Shown here piece after piece: positions 11,811 through 21,800 of a stretch of DNA of 64,000 nt. The notes beneath the pieces are model-generated. The model worked only from the letters and a program-made list of their open reading frames with translations, was not told the DNA's origin and did no database searches. The DNA comes from Edaphochlamys debaryana (taxonomy: Eukaryota; Chlorophyta; Chlorophyceae; Chlamydomonadales). Position numbers and translations under genes: made by a program. Position 1 is the stretch's first letter; every line of letters starts with the position of its first letter. Where the stretch lies: the NCBI GenBank assembly GCA_016858145.1, contig JAEHOE010000016.1:1178001-1242000 (forward strand), in the 5' to 3' direction.

Positions 11811-14800
11811 GGGGGGGGGCCAGGGAAGGGGGATCAAAGGCATGACCTCTGGGCGGAAAGGGGTGAATGAGGCTGTGTGAGGATACGTGGGACACCTTCA
11901 GGTGGCGCGAGGGCAAACTGAAGGAGGCACTTCGGAGACCGGGGAGCCAAAGGGGGAGGAGAAAGTGGCGGAAGGGGTGTGGGTTTGTCCTGTGTAGAGG
12001 ATGCGTGCATGCAGGCTTATCATAAGCTATGGCAGCGGGCAGAGGCTGACCTTGGCGCGCTGGCGGAACGCAAGGGCCATACTTTCATGTGTCCTCGCTT
12101 AACGATTTCCTTGTTATCGTCTTCCTATCGTGATTCCTGGCATCACGCATTCTTAACTCATTAGTCGCGGCCTTTTACCGTACGTTGGCGACGGGGCCTC
12201 GGTGGACGGGACATGCATAAAGGGAACGGCCAGGGACCGGTATATCTCCATGCGGTGTTGCTCGTTTTGAGTATCTGGTTACCTTTGCACGAGGCATGCC
12301 TGCCGCTAGCCCATTCGGACCTACGATAAAGGGGCTCAGCGGAAGGGTTGATATATAAGGCGTACGGCTGCTTGTCGTGCTCGTGGCAGGGGCTTATGCA
12401 ATGCCCGAAATGCAGTTTTGGTTCGTTCTGGTTGACGAATGGAGGTGGCCAGGGCACCTCTTGGGTAGACTCCTTCTGGACGTCGGGGTATAAGGATGAA
12501 CCAAGGTGGCAAGGACGGAGGACGTAGGGGCAAGCAGTGCCCCCTTGGCAGTGGCCAGGATATCCCCTGGGCGGATCCTGGGCGGATCCTCTGGATCACA
12601 TGGCGGGAGCGCCCCGGGGACCCCCACAACACCAGCCGATTCGCCTGCAAACTGAAACAGTTCTACCTGTCGAGTCACCTGCCTTTACGGCGCTCTCGTC
12701 TCTTTGTTTGCTATCATGTTCAGGATGTTGTCTTACTACGTATTTGCTTTCCAGTACTGCCTCTGCTGTTCTAACTGAGCTCCTCGTACCAGGCCTTGTG
12801 TTGTACTGCTGCCAGTGTGCGTACGACACCTGGCTCGTAGCATATTTACTGGAGTACGGTCGACCCTTGCTGTTGCGATCCTGCTGTTGGCATGTGTACG
12901 CTGGCAGAGGAGGTGCGTGTTTGTGTGCGACAGGACCTCTGGGAGAAACACGCACATCAGAAGAGGATGATTGTACTGAATCTCAGGCCTCTTTGCTTGC
13001 GCGCAGATGGCTGTCGACTAGGCTGAGTGACAGGGGACAGCTCTGCACACAGGGGGCTCGCTAGCCGTAAGACACATGAGGAATGGTTGGCCTCCCGTTC
13101 AAAAGGATGGAGTGGCGCGGCACTGCTGGCTTGATTGGGCTGGCCTGGCGAAGACGGGCCAGGTCGGGTCAGGCGTTCTTTAAGCATGCGACAGACCTAG
13201 GACAGACGATGGCTGGGGTTCATTTGCTGGTTGGACAGGAGTGCAGTGCGTGGGGGCATGGACGTGGAGTGGAGGACCTCCCAGCGCAAGGCGGATACTG
13301 TGACAATTGTTTCACTTCTTCGGGGGCGCAGGGCCATCGGTCAGGGGCTTTACCATGCATTCTGAGAAGGCCTGTTGACAGATGGGGCCGCACGGCACAT
13401 GGGGCGGGGCGGCACAGTTGCAAGTTGAAGCGCAGCTTGAAGGTGGTGCTTGTTGACCGCAGGGGCCTAGCCTCTGCATGTGTGCGCGTGCCGTTATTGA
13501 CGGGGGACATGCGCGAGGTGTTGCGCATTCAGTGGATTGCTGAGCTGGAAGGGACGCGGGTGGGTGCATGGGCTATCACGCATATCTTTCGTTTCCTTCT
13601 TTCTGGATCCTGGATCACAGGATGGGTTGAGGACGGAGGGCCGGGCCTGGGCATAGGGTCCGCCGGGGTAAGAGGGGGGGCGGCGGCTTGGTCCGCGTTA
13701 TCCGCGTTGTCAACCTCCACCTGTTGGGTTAAAGTTCCTCCACATGACTTGTGTGGTTAGCTGGGGCGGGGCATACTAACGCATTGTAAGTAGCAATACA
13801 GCTCTCCTCTCTCCCGGTACCCTGCGATCCATTCTCTGCCACCGTGGACAGTGCTGTGCCGCCGCTGCCGCCCCACTCCACAAGACCGTGACGGGCGGGC
13901 CGCCCGTGACGGGTGGCCCTGGGGCTGTCGCGTGTGGGGAAGGGGAACTGGCAGACGCGAAAAGCAGGCCAGCAAAGTGCAGACCCAGGTTCCTTTCCGA
14001 ACAATCGGGGACTGGTAGGTCGCGTGTGGGGGCCTCGCGTCGCAGAAAGCTGGGTGCAGGCGTGTGTGCACGATGCAAGGGCACGCCAGCAAGCGGGGCT
14101 AGCTGGCGATGTGAGCTGCTGGCGAGCGCGGGGCCCACTCCCCGCCGGCATGCGTCAGTGCCCCTCCGATCCCGAGCCTGAGTGTCCCAGATGGGGCGTG
14201 TGCGCTGCCCGCCATCCGACGGTCTCGTTAACGTGGGAGTTATGTGGGACCGGGTGTGGGCACACTCCTGAGGTGGGCTCACCCACGTCATCCCAGGGCA
14301 ACCCCCTGCGCCATCCTTGTCTGCCTGTCTGGCTTCCTGTGGGATACGGCCTCGCGCTTCTGCCCAATGCCCACGTGTCGCCGTGCTGTGCCCTCGGCCA
14401 GCGGGCCCCCCTTGGACGGCACCGCGCGCCACGGCGCCCGGCCGCAGACACCGTCACATCCCTCCACGTCCAGGCACCGGCCCGCCTCGCTCGAGCTCTC
14501 GCGCACGCCGCCCCCCAGGGCCCATCGTACCCGCCCGGTAGTTGATGCCCGGGCCGCGACCCCGGAAGCGCACATGTCTTGCAGGGCGGGGGGCCTCAAG
14601 GGCCAGGTGAACGCAAACCGGCGGGCGGGGGGCGGTCAGACACGCACGACGTTTCTTGCGATTGGATGAATCGTACAGGTCCCGCGGGCGCGGGCGATGG
14701 CATCAACTGCTCGTGCAGGACCGTCTGCGAGACAGTGCTCATCCTCAGCTGTTTCGCAGCGCCGCACACTTGACGTTACCGCTGGGCGCTTCAGCAGCAG

Positions 14801-14911
14801 CTTTCAGCACCGCCTTGCGCAGTGTTACGACGGCATCGTGCCGGCGACTCAGTGGCCAGCTGTTCTGTGGGTTCATGCGCGAGCGGCCAGCCTGCAGGGT
14901 TGCTAGTAAAC
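11811..14911 (+). other. Intergenic region between F-box copies B and C
   Basis: No supported gene in 3.1 kb. About 12100-12400 is homologous to 17630-17870 downstream of copy C (shared TATCGTGATTCCTGGC and GTGTTGCTCGTTT). About 13085-13790 is homologous to the 3' flank of copy A and ends in TGTAA at 13785-13789. About 14770-14911 matches the 5' flank of copy B. The rest (roughly 12500-13080 and 13800-14700) shows only short, poorly coded ORFs. Confidence 0.5.
13785..13789 (+). terminator. Putative TGTAA polyadenylation signal, copy B flank
   Basis: TGTAA in the block shared with copy A, but almost 2 kb after the copy B stop. Its use by copy B is uncertain. Confidence 0.25.
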
Positions 14912-17321
14912 ATGCGTTGTGCTGAAGATACCGGGTGGTCGGAGCCTCGGACCGGCGGCCAGCGCCTCGACGACGACAGTACGATTTCCCATGGCGGTCC
15001 CAAGACCGGCTTCGCCTCGCTACCTACAGACTGCCTGGAGCTAGTGCTGGGCTCGCTACCCGCGACAGATCTAGTACGCGCGGTGCGCGTGTGCCGGTCG
15101 ACGAAAGAAGCGGCGAACCGGCCGCGCGTTTGGTCTGAGCTGATCACCAGGACCTTTGCACCGGAGGAGATGCCACAGGGTGAGTCGTCTCGCTCCTGGG
15201 TGCGTTTCCCAGGGTGCCCGTGCCTCTGGGCCCGTCGACGTCAGCATGGCCGCTCGCGCCCGGCGGAGCGCGTACACGCAAGCCCAGTTCAGACTGATAC
15301 ACGTCACCTGTAATTGGCGTCAGGCGGCTTGGGTCGCTCAGCTTGCTACATCAACTGACGTGCACGCTGTTCGACGTCCGTCCCCAGACATGTCCTTCCT
15401 AGAGACGGGCACCACCCCGCAGCTGCGGGCGGCTTTCCGCAAGCTGCAGCTGCAGAGGCCGGCCTTCCTGTCCGATGCGCCACGCACGTCGGACATTCTG
15501 GAGGAGCCGGGGTCCCGTTTCCGCCGGGTGAGAAGCTGGCATCCGCGCTGCCCGTGGCCATGTTACGACATCCGCGCGCCATCAAAGGAGCCCCCGGTCT
15601 CCTCCGCTATACGTTCGGCCTGGACTTGTCTGCCCAAGTGGCATCGGTGTCTGCTTCGGCCTGCCCCGAAAGTTCCTACTGCTGCCCTCAATCTCCTGTT
15701 TGTCACTTCTTACCCGGCCCTCCTCACACCAAATCCCACCCTCACCTCCCCAGGTCCTGCACGTTGACGGCCGCCGCGACCTCAACTTCACCACCTGCTT
15801 CACCGACGTGCCCCCGGGCGACTACGCCGTACTCGTACGGCTGCAGCTGCAGCCCGGCTACGTACGCGGGTACTGCAACTTCCGCGCCGTATTTGGCCGC
15901 CCCGCCTCCAGCCTCGCCGCCAAGTCCACCCGCAAGCTAGCAGCAAGGCGACAGGCGCAGGCACAGGGGCAGCAGGGACCGGAGCCCAAGGGGCCCCGGC
16001 AGACGCTCTCCCGGACGCTAGCAGATCTGCTGACATTGGCGAGCCAGGCTAAGGGCAAGGGCCTGGACAACGGCAGGGGCAGGGGCAAGGGGGAGGAGCA
16101 GCAGTGTGGCCCGGCCGCCGCCGGCGTGGGCGAGACGTTCAGCGGCCCGGAGGGCCATCAGGTTGGCGGCGGCCGCCCCGGCCCGGGCTCAGAAGCCAAC
16201 GTCGTCCCTCACCGGTCGCAAGAAGGGGCGCCGGAGGCCGAGCACGAGCGGGAGCAAACGGCGGCGGCGGCGGCAGGGGTGGCGGCGGCGTTCCCCGAGA
16301 TCGAGGTCACCAATGCTCCGCTACCGCCGCTGCCGCCACCGATGCCAGTGTTGGCCCCTGCTCCGCTGCCCTCGCCAGCGGGCCACGCCTCCTTGAAGCG
16401 CGACGCCGCTTACGGCGCCTCCGCCAGCGGCCCCCCCTACGTGTCCCGCTGGCTGCGGCCGCTGTGGGGCTCCCACGACTGCGCATGGCACCAGCTGGAC
16501 CCCCGGGGGCCGCTGGGGGAGGGTGCATGGCGGACCCTGGACATGCGATCCGTCACCGTACGGCGCCTGGCGGACGTGCACCTGCACCAGGTGGGCGGCT
16601 GTTGGCGGTTTATGATTGGTGGTTGGAGGTTGGCGGGTGGTGGCTGAATGCGCTGGGCGGGATAAACGGTTGGCGGCTGGCGCTGGAGCAACCACCAGTG
16701 GGCGCTTTGAGGGGTGCTGCTGGTGTGATTCCCTCTGGGTGGCATCCCAAGGCGGTTCCTCAAGCCGGTTCTGCCGCATGCCCGCTTCCCTTCGTTCTTC
16801 CGCCCTCCCCTCAGGTGATGTCCCAACTGCCGCCCGTGGGCGCCGCCCAGGCCGCCGCCGCCATGCCGCCCGGGGAGACGCGGTGGCGGGGCGTGCTGGT
16901 GGATTACGTGGAGCTGGTGGGTGGCGGGGGAGGGTCCAGGGGGGGACAGACACTGTCTGGCAGACAGACAGATGTTACAGGTGTTGACCCAACCCGCACA
17001 CTCCGTTAGGGCCAGAGTCGGGGCACACCAAGGACTCAGATACGACTAGCTCACAGCTGCAAGACACAATGGAATTGCTGCCAAAGGGAACCCACATCAC
17101 CTCCGGGAAGGGTGGGAGGAGCGTGCGTGTAATGACACGCTTCATAACGGTCCCTTGCTGATTCTCATGTTCCCCCCCTCCCCCTCCAGGTCCCCGTGAA
17201 GCAGTGTGGCCTGCTGGAGGGGCTGCTGCCTCGCTGCCTGGCGCCCCGGGCCCTGGCGGTGCCCCCCGCGGCCGCGGGGCAGGCGCCGGGGGCGGCGGTG
17301 GTGCACGTGCCCACGCTGTGA
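14912..17321 (+). CDS. F-box protein with split PP2-like domain, tandem copy C
   Basis: Five exons: 14912..15179, 15388..15527, 15754..16590, 16815..16916, 17190..17321; 492 aa. The F-box starts at GFASLPTDCLELVLGSLP, followed by VRVCRSTKEAANRPRVW. Exon 2 and the PP2-like blocks are almost identical to copies A and B. The linker differs, with Lys/Gly- and Gln-rich segments. Intron 4 is 273 bp here, against 111 bp in B and 115 bp in A, because of a 178-bp insertion (see 16936-17113). All splice phases are conserved and no stop interrupts the reading frame. The function is inferred as for the other copies. Confidence 0.82.
16936..17113 (+). mobile_element. 178-bp insertion in intron 4 of copy C, flanked by AGGGT
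   Basis: Relative to copies A and B, the intron carries an extra block bordered by AGGGT at 16931-16935 and 17109-17113, consistent with a 5-bp target duplication. The insert contains a CAGACA/TGTCTG inverted repeat near its left end and shows no coding capacity. I see no clear terminal inverted repeats, so calling it a small non-autonomous element is inference. Confidence 0.4.
17125..17140 (+). repeat. Hairpin motif in intron 4 of F-box copy C
   Basis: GCGTGT, loop AATG, then ACACGC. The stem is the same as in copies A and B but the loop has changed, which suggests the stem is what is maintained. Confidence 0.5.
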
Positions 17322-18224
17322 GGGGGAGCCAGGGGGCTGGTGGCAGGCGGGATGTCATGGGAGGGACAGGCTGGAGGGGGAGGGATGAGGGATGCGGCAC
17401 TGTGAGGGACACGCAGGATGTCGTGGGGTGGCGTCGGGGAGTCATAGAAGGAGGTTGAAGTGGCGGGAGGGGTGTGGGATCTTCTGCGGTTGGGCGCATG
17501 TTGAACTGCTTTCAGCCACGGCAGCTGGCAGCTGGCAGAGGCTGCCGTTTGCACCCTGACGGGACGCAAGGGCCATACCGGTACGCTGCTGACTGGGTTG
17601 TACTATCTCCTTTCTATCGTGATTCCTGGCTCCTGATTTGTAGCATCACGCATTATTCTTGAACCTTTATCAATGGCCTGCTGGCGTTCACAATCGGCGT
17701 CGGGGCCTCAGTGGGCGGGGCCTGCACAAAGGGAATGTCCAGGCACAGGTTCGTCTCCATGTGGTGTTGCTCGTTTAGATATCTGCTTACTCTGGCATGA
17801 GGCATGCCTACCGTCGTCTCATTCGGACTATGGATGAAGGGACGCAGCGGCAGGAGTAATGAAGCATACTGTGGCATGTTGTGCTCGCCGCGTGGGCTTC
17901 TGCAATGCCTGCACTGCAGTTTTGGATCAATTTGGTTGAGGACGGAGGTCTTGGTACCCTGGACGGATTCCCTGTGGATGTCGGCGGGCGGGGGCTCCTC
18001 GCCTCCTCTGGGGCTCCTTCGGGGCCCCTACAGCTCACACACACGATTGGGGGCCGGAGTGCCCGTCAAGCCGGTTGCATTCACGGCGCAATGCGTTGCT
18101 TTCGTCGAGTTCAAAATGTTTGACTTGGTGGCTGCCCCTGTATGTGCTGGCGAGGATGTATGGCATTCTGTATACCGTTGAGGACTGACACTTGCTGTTG
18201 CTATAACATGGCATGCAAGAGGAG

Positions 18225-18229
18225 TGTAA
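18225..18229 (+). terminator. Putative TGTAA polyadenylation signal, copy C
   Basis: TGTAA about 900 nt after the copy C stop. This is motif evidence only. Confidence 0.3.
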
Positions 18230-18764
18230 AATTGAACCCACGCTTCCTTGCGCACCATGATATACATAACAGCCCCGGGCCCCGCCATGCATGCGCAACG
18301 CAGTAGGCCCCGTTGCGAGCATACCCCCGCCTGAAAGCACTGTCATGCGCCCTTACGTTGTCCGTGAGACTTCAGGAGAGCGCCCAAAGCCCCGGTGGGC
18401 CCCAGTCCCACAACTCCCGTCCGAGCCCCCAAATCTGGCCGCACAGCCTGGGTTACCCCCCGGCGGCAGCCGACGGGAAACCAATCGATGAAGCTCCCTG
18501 CGCAACCGCCGCACTCCACCCCGCTCCCCTCCCCTCCACACCACTCCACTGCCCTGCACTGCGCTCCCCTCCACGCCTCTGAGCAACTCCGCCACCTGAG
18601 CTGCGGTCCCCTTGACAAGCTCCCGCCATCCCACCACCCGGCCCCCGAGGGCCGTGCCCTTGTGCCCTCGCTTGCGAATCTCGTCTGCTCTGAATCCTGC
18701 CCGACAGAGGCCAAGGCAGCCGCACGCGGCGGGACTGGCAGTGGCCTCGGGGCCTCGCGTGGGG

Positions 18765-18875
18765 GCCGGAGCGGCCGCGGGCCGGAGGGGCCGAGGGCCG
18801 GAGGGGCCGAGGGCCAGAGGGCCGAGGGCCAGAGGGGCCGAGAGCTGGAACGGCCAAGGGCCGGAGCGGCCGGTG
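18765..18875. repeat. GC-rich minisatellite, unit about 18 bp
   Basis: Degenerate repeats of GGCCGGAGGGGCCGAGG, about six units, immediately 3' of the CAP stop codon (minus strand), so within its 3' UTR. Confidence 0.7.
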
Positions 18876-18888
18876 AGGGGCGCTCCGC

Positions 18889-21800
18889 TCATGCGCCGCT
18901 GTGGGCCGCCGCAACCTGGGGGCGCCAGACACAGGCGAACCGTAAGATAGGGTGTGCTGAGGTTCTCAAACCCTTGCTTCGCTCGCTTCACCTTCGCTTC
19001 CTCCACCCGTTGCTATTCCCTCCGCCCGTTTCCCGACGCACTGCTCCCTTCAGCCTCCAGTCCCCGCCTTACCGTGGCCTCTTGCCCCCTTCCTCCTCCC
19101 TCTTCACCTCCCAGCTCCCACCCGTCCCTCAGCGTGGCCAGCCTGCCCCCTAGAGGGGGGAAGGGTGAACTGCTCCCTGCACCCTGCAAGTTCCACCCTG
19201 GCCTCCTCCCTCTCCCCCTCCCTCCCTGTTGCCCCTCCCTGTTCCTTCCTCCTCTCCCACACTTCACCGTAATCCGCATATGCTCTCCCCCCTTTCCTGC
19301 CCCTTGACCTCTCTCCCAACCCTCACCGTGATCAGCTTGCCCCCCCTTGAAAGCCCCCTGACAGGCTCGTCCCCCGCCCTCTTCCCTCTTCTTCCCCCGC
19401 CCTCTTCCCTCTTCTTCCCCCAGCCCACTTACCGTGACCAGCTTACCCCCCTGGAAGGTGGAGATGAACTGCTCCGGCACGGCGTGCTCCACCGGGTCCT
19501 CGGGCTCGGCACCCCCCGCCGCCCCCTCGGGGTCGGGGATGACCACCACATTGACCGCCGAGCACTTGGCCGTGACCACCTGTGTACGGCAGCCGTACGG
19601 CAGTTGGATTAAGGCAGTTGGCGTACGGCCGTGCCGCCGCTGCAGCTGCAAAGGGATCGAAACTCCACCCCGGACCCGCGCCTCCCTAACCGCGCACGAC
19701 CTAAGGCCCCCACCGCACCGCGCCGATCAACCTCCAGCTGGGAGCCCCCCCTGCCCCAGGACCCCGCAAGAAAGCAGACGACCCCCCACCCCACCCCACC
19801 CCACCCCAGCCCAGCCCGCCCCACCCCAGCCCACCTGGAAGTTTGGGTCGGCCGCGCACTGCAGAGCGGGGGCGAGGGGAGGTGTCAGAGCGTGTGGGTC
19901 GGGGCCAGGCGGTGGGGGATGAGGGTGAACAAGCCACGGGGCCAAGCGCTGCGCCCTGCGCCCCCTGGCCTGTGTCCGCCCCTGTGTTTCCCGCGCCGCC
20001 GTACGCCGTACGCCGTACGCGTCTGGGTCGGGGCGAGTCCGTGGGGGTCAGGCGTGCGCTGTGCCCTCCCCGTGGGCTGCCCTCGCCCCATGCCTACCGT
20101 GTGCCGCATCCCGCATTGCACCTGCCAGCACCGAAGCCTGTGCCGGCATCCCTACAGCCCCACATCAAATGTCCGCCACGTGCAGGTACGGCGCATTCAC
20201 TGCCGTACGCACCTTCTTGCTGACGTACAGCTGTGCGCCGTCCGTCTTCTCCACGCTCAAGGTGGGTACGGAGCCGGTCACCTGCGGAGTTCACGCCGTA
20301 CGACAGTCAGCGGGGCGCACGTCCGTACATGCACATGTCCAAATCCATCTGGCATCTGTCGCCACGCTGGAGCGCGGACCGCGCGCTGCATGGCTCCCCG
20401 AGCTTTGCCTCCGAGAACTTCCAGATCTTCTAAGATGTGACCCTTCGTGTCCGCATTACTCATCCTGAGTCACCTGCAGCTGGATGCTGTTGCAGTTGAC
20501 CGCCTCGACCACGGAGATGACGTCACCGAACACCACACCGACCTAAGGGAGGGGAGCAACCGTTGGATTGGGGCATCATGGAGCGGTTGCTTGCGGATCT
20601 GACCACCACCGGACATTCACAGGACAGAACCCGACGAGGCCAGGGTGCTGGTACAAGGAGCCGTACGCCCTGTACGGCAGCATACGGCAGTCCCACCTTG
20701 ACGCACTTGTCCAGCGAGATGGCGTTGACCTTGCCCTCTACCTGGAGGGCGGGACGTGTGGGTATCGTGCGTGTGGGTGGTGGAACGGCGGAGCGGGCGC
20801 GTGCGCATAGCCTCGTCGCACATCAGGGTGGGTGGGTGGGTGAGTGAATGTTGTTGATGTAATAAGTCTGATTCTGTCGGCACCAATTACGGTGTCGCAC
20901 ATCACGCACGCGCCCGACCGTGCCTCGTGCGCGGAGGGCTGTTCGCATTTGTTGGCGGCTGTGTCGACGAATCGCCGGGCCCAGGGCAACACCAGCCGGG
21001 CCCAACCGCCACGTGCCTGCAGTACGCTGTCCCGGCAGCCGTACACGTAGATGCTGTTCTTGGGCGCGTCGTTCTCGATCACGAGGTCCGATCTGCCCAC
21101 GTGGTTCTCAACCACCCACTTGGCGCCCTGCAGCTCCAGCCTGGGGGCAGGGGGGCGGAGGGGAGAAGGGGGAAGGTCAAGGAGGACAGCAAGGGTTCGG
21201 ACAGCTCGCTGCGGCAGATGCCGGCCAGATTCACAGCCCACACACAGGATTCCAGATTCCAGGTTCCGTATCTAAGGCCAGCCGGCTAATCACCGCGCCT
21301 ACGCTTTTCTCGGCCTTTACACGAGCAGCCCTGAATACAGAATTCCAGAACTCTCTGCCGCCCGCTACATCCCTTGAGGCAGGAGGCTTACTTGGGCGGC
21401 CCCACCGGCGCTGCCTTGGCCGGCCCTCCCGCCGCCGCCCCCGCCGCCGCCGCCCCGCTGCCGCTGCCCCCCGGCACCGCCCCCGTGCGGTCGGGTCGGT
21501 TCTTTGCCTTCATGTCGTCCGTGACCTTGCGCAGCCCCGAGGTGATGCCCTCGCCCTGTCAGGGGGGGAGGGGGGGGGGGCAGACATAGGAAGGTGAGGA
21601 CAGGGGGGCTTATGAGGGCTCGGGTAAAACCCACATCCCCGCTGCCGTTGCCCGGTACTCCAACGCCGCCCACACCACGCAGGGCCCCTCCCAATCCTCC
21701 TCGTCCCGCATCCGCACCTTGGACAGCTCGGCGAAGAGCTTAGACACGTCCCCCCCGCCCGCCTTGGCCCCCGCCCCCCCGCCCGCCTTGGAGAGCTCCT

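Larger units (their letters stand above)
17322..18888 (+). other. Convergent 3' region between F-box copy C (+) and CAP (-)
   Basis: No gene is seen. It contains the duplicated 3' flank (17630-17870), a TGTAA on the + strand at 18225-18229, and a GC-rich minisatellite at about 18765-18875 just beyond the CAP stop codon. No TGTAA is visible on the minus strand for CAP. Confidence 0.45.

Noticed and set aside
18353..19006. Minus-strand open frame covering the CAP last exon
   Set aside because: It reads a different frame from the CAP terminal exon and is driven by the minisatellite. The 9-codon exon ending at 18889 fits the CAP family better.
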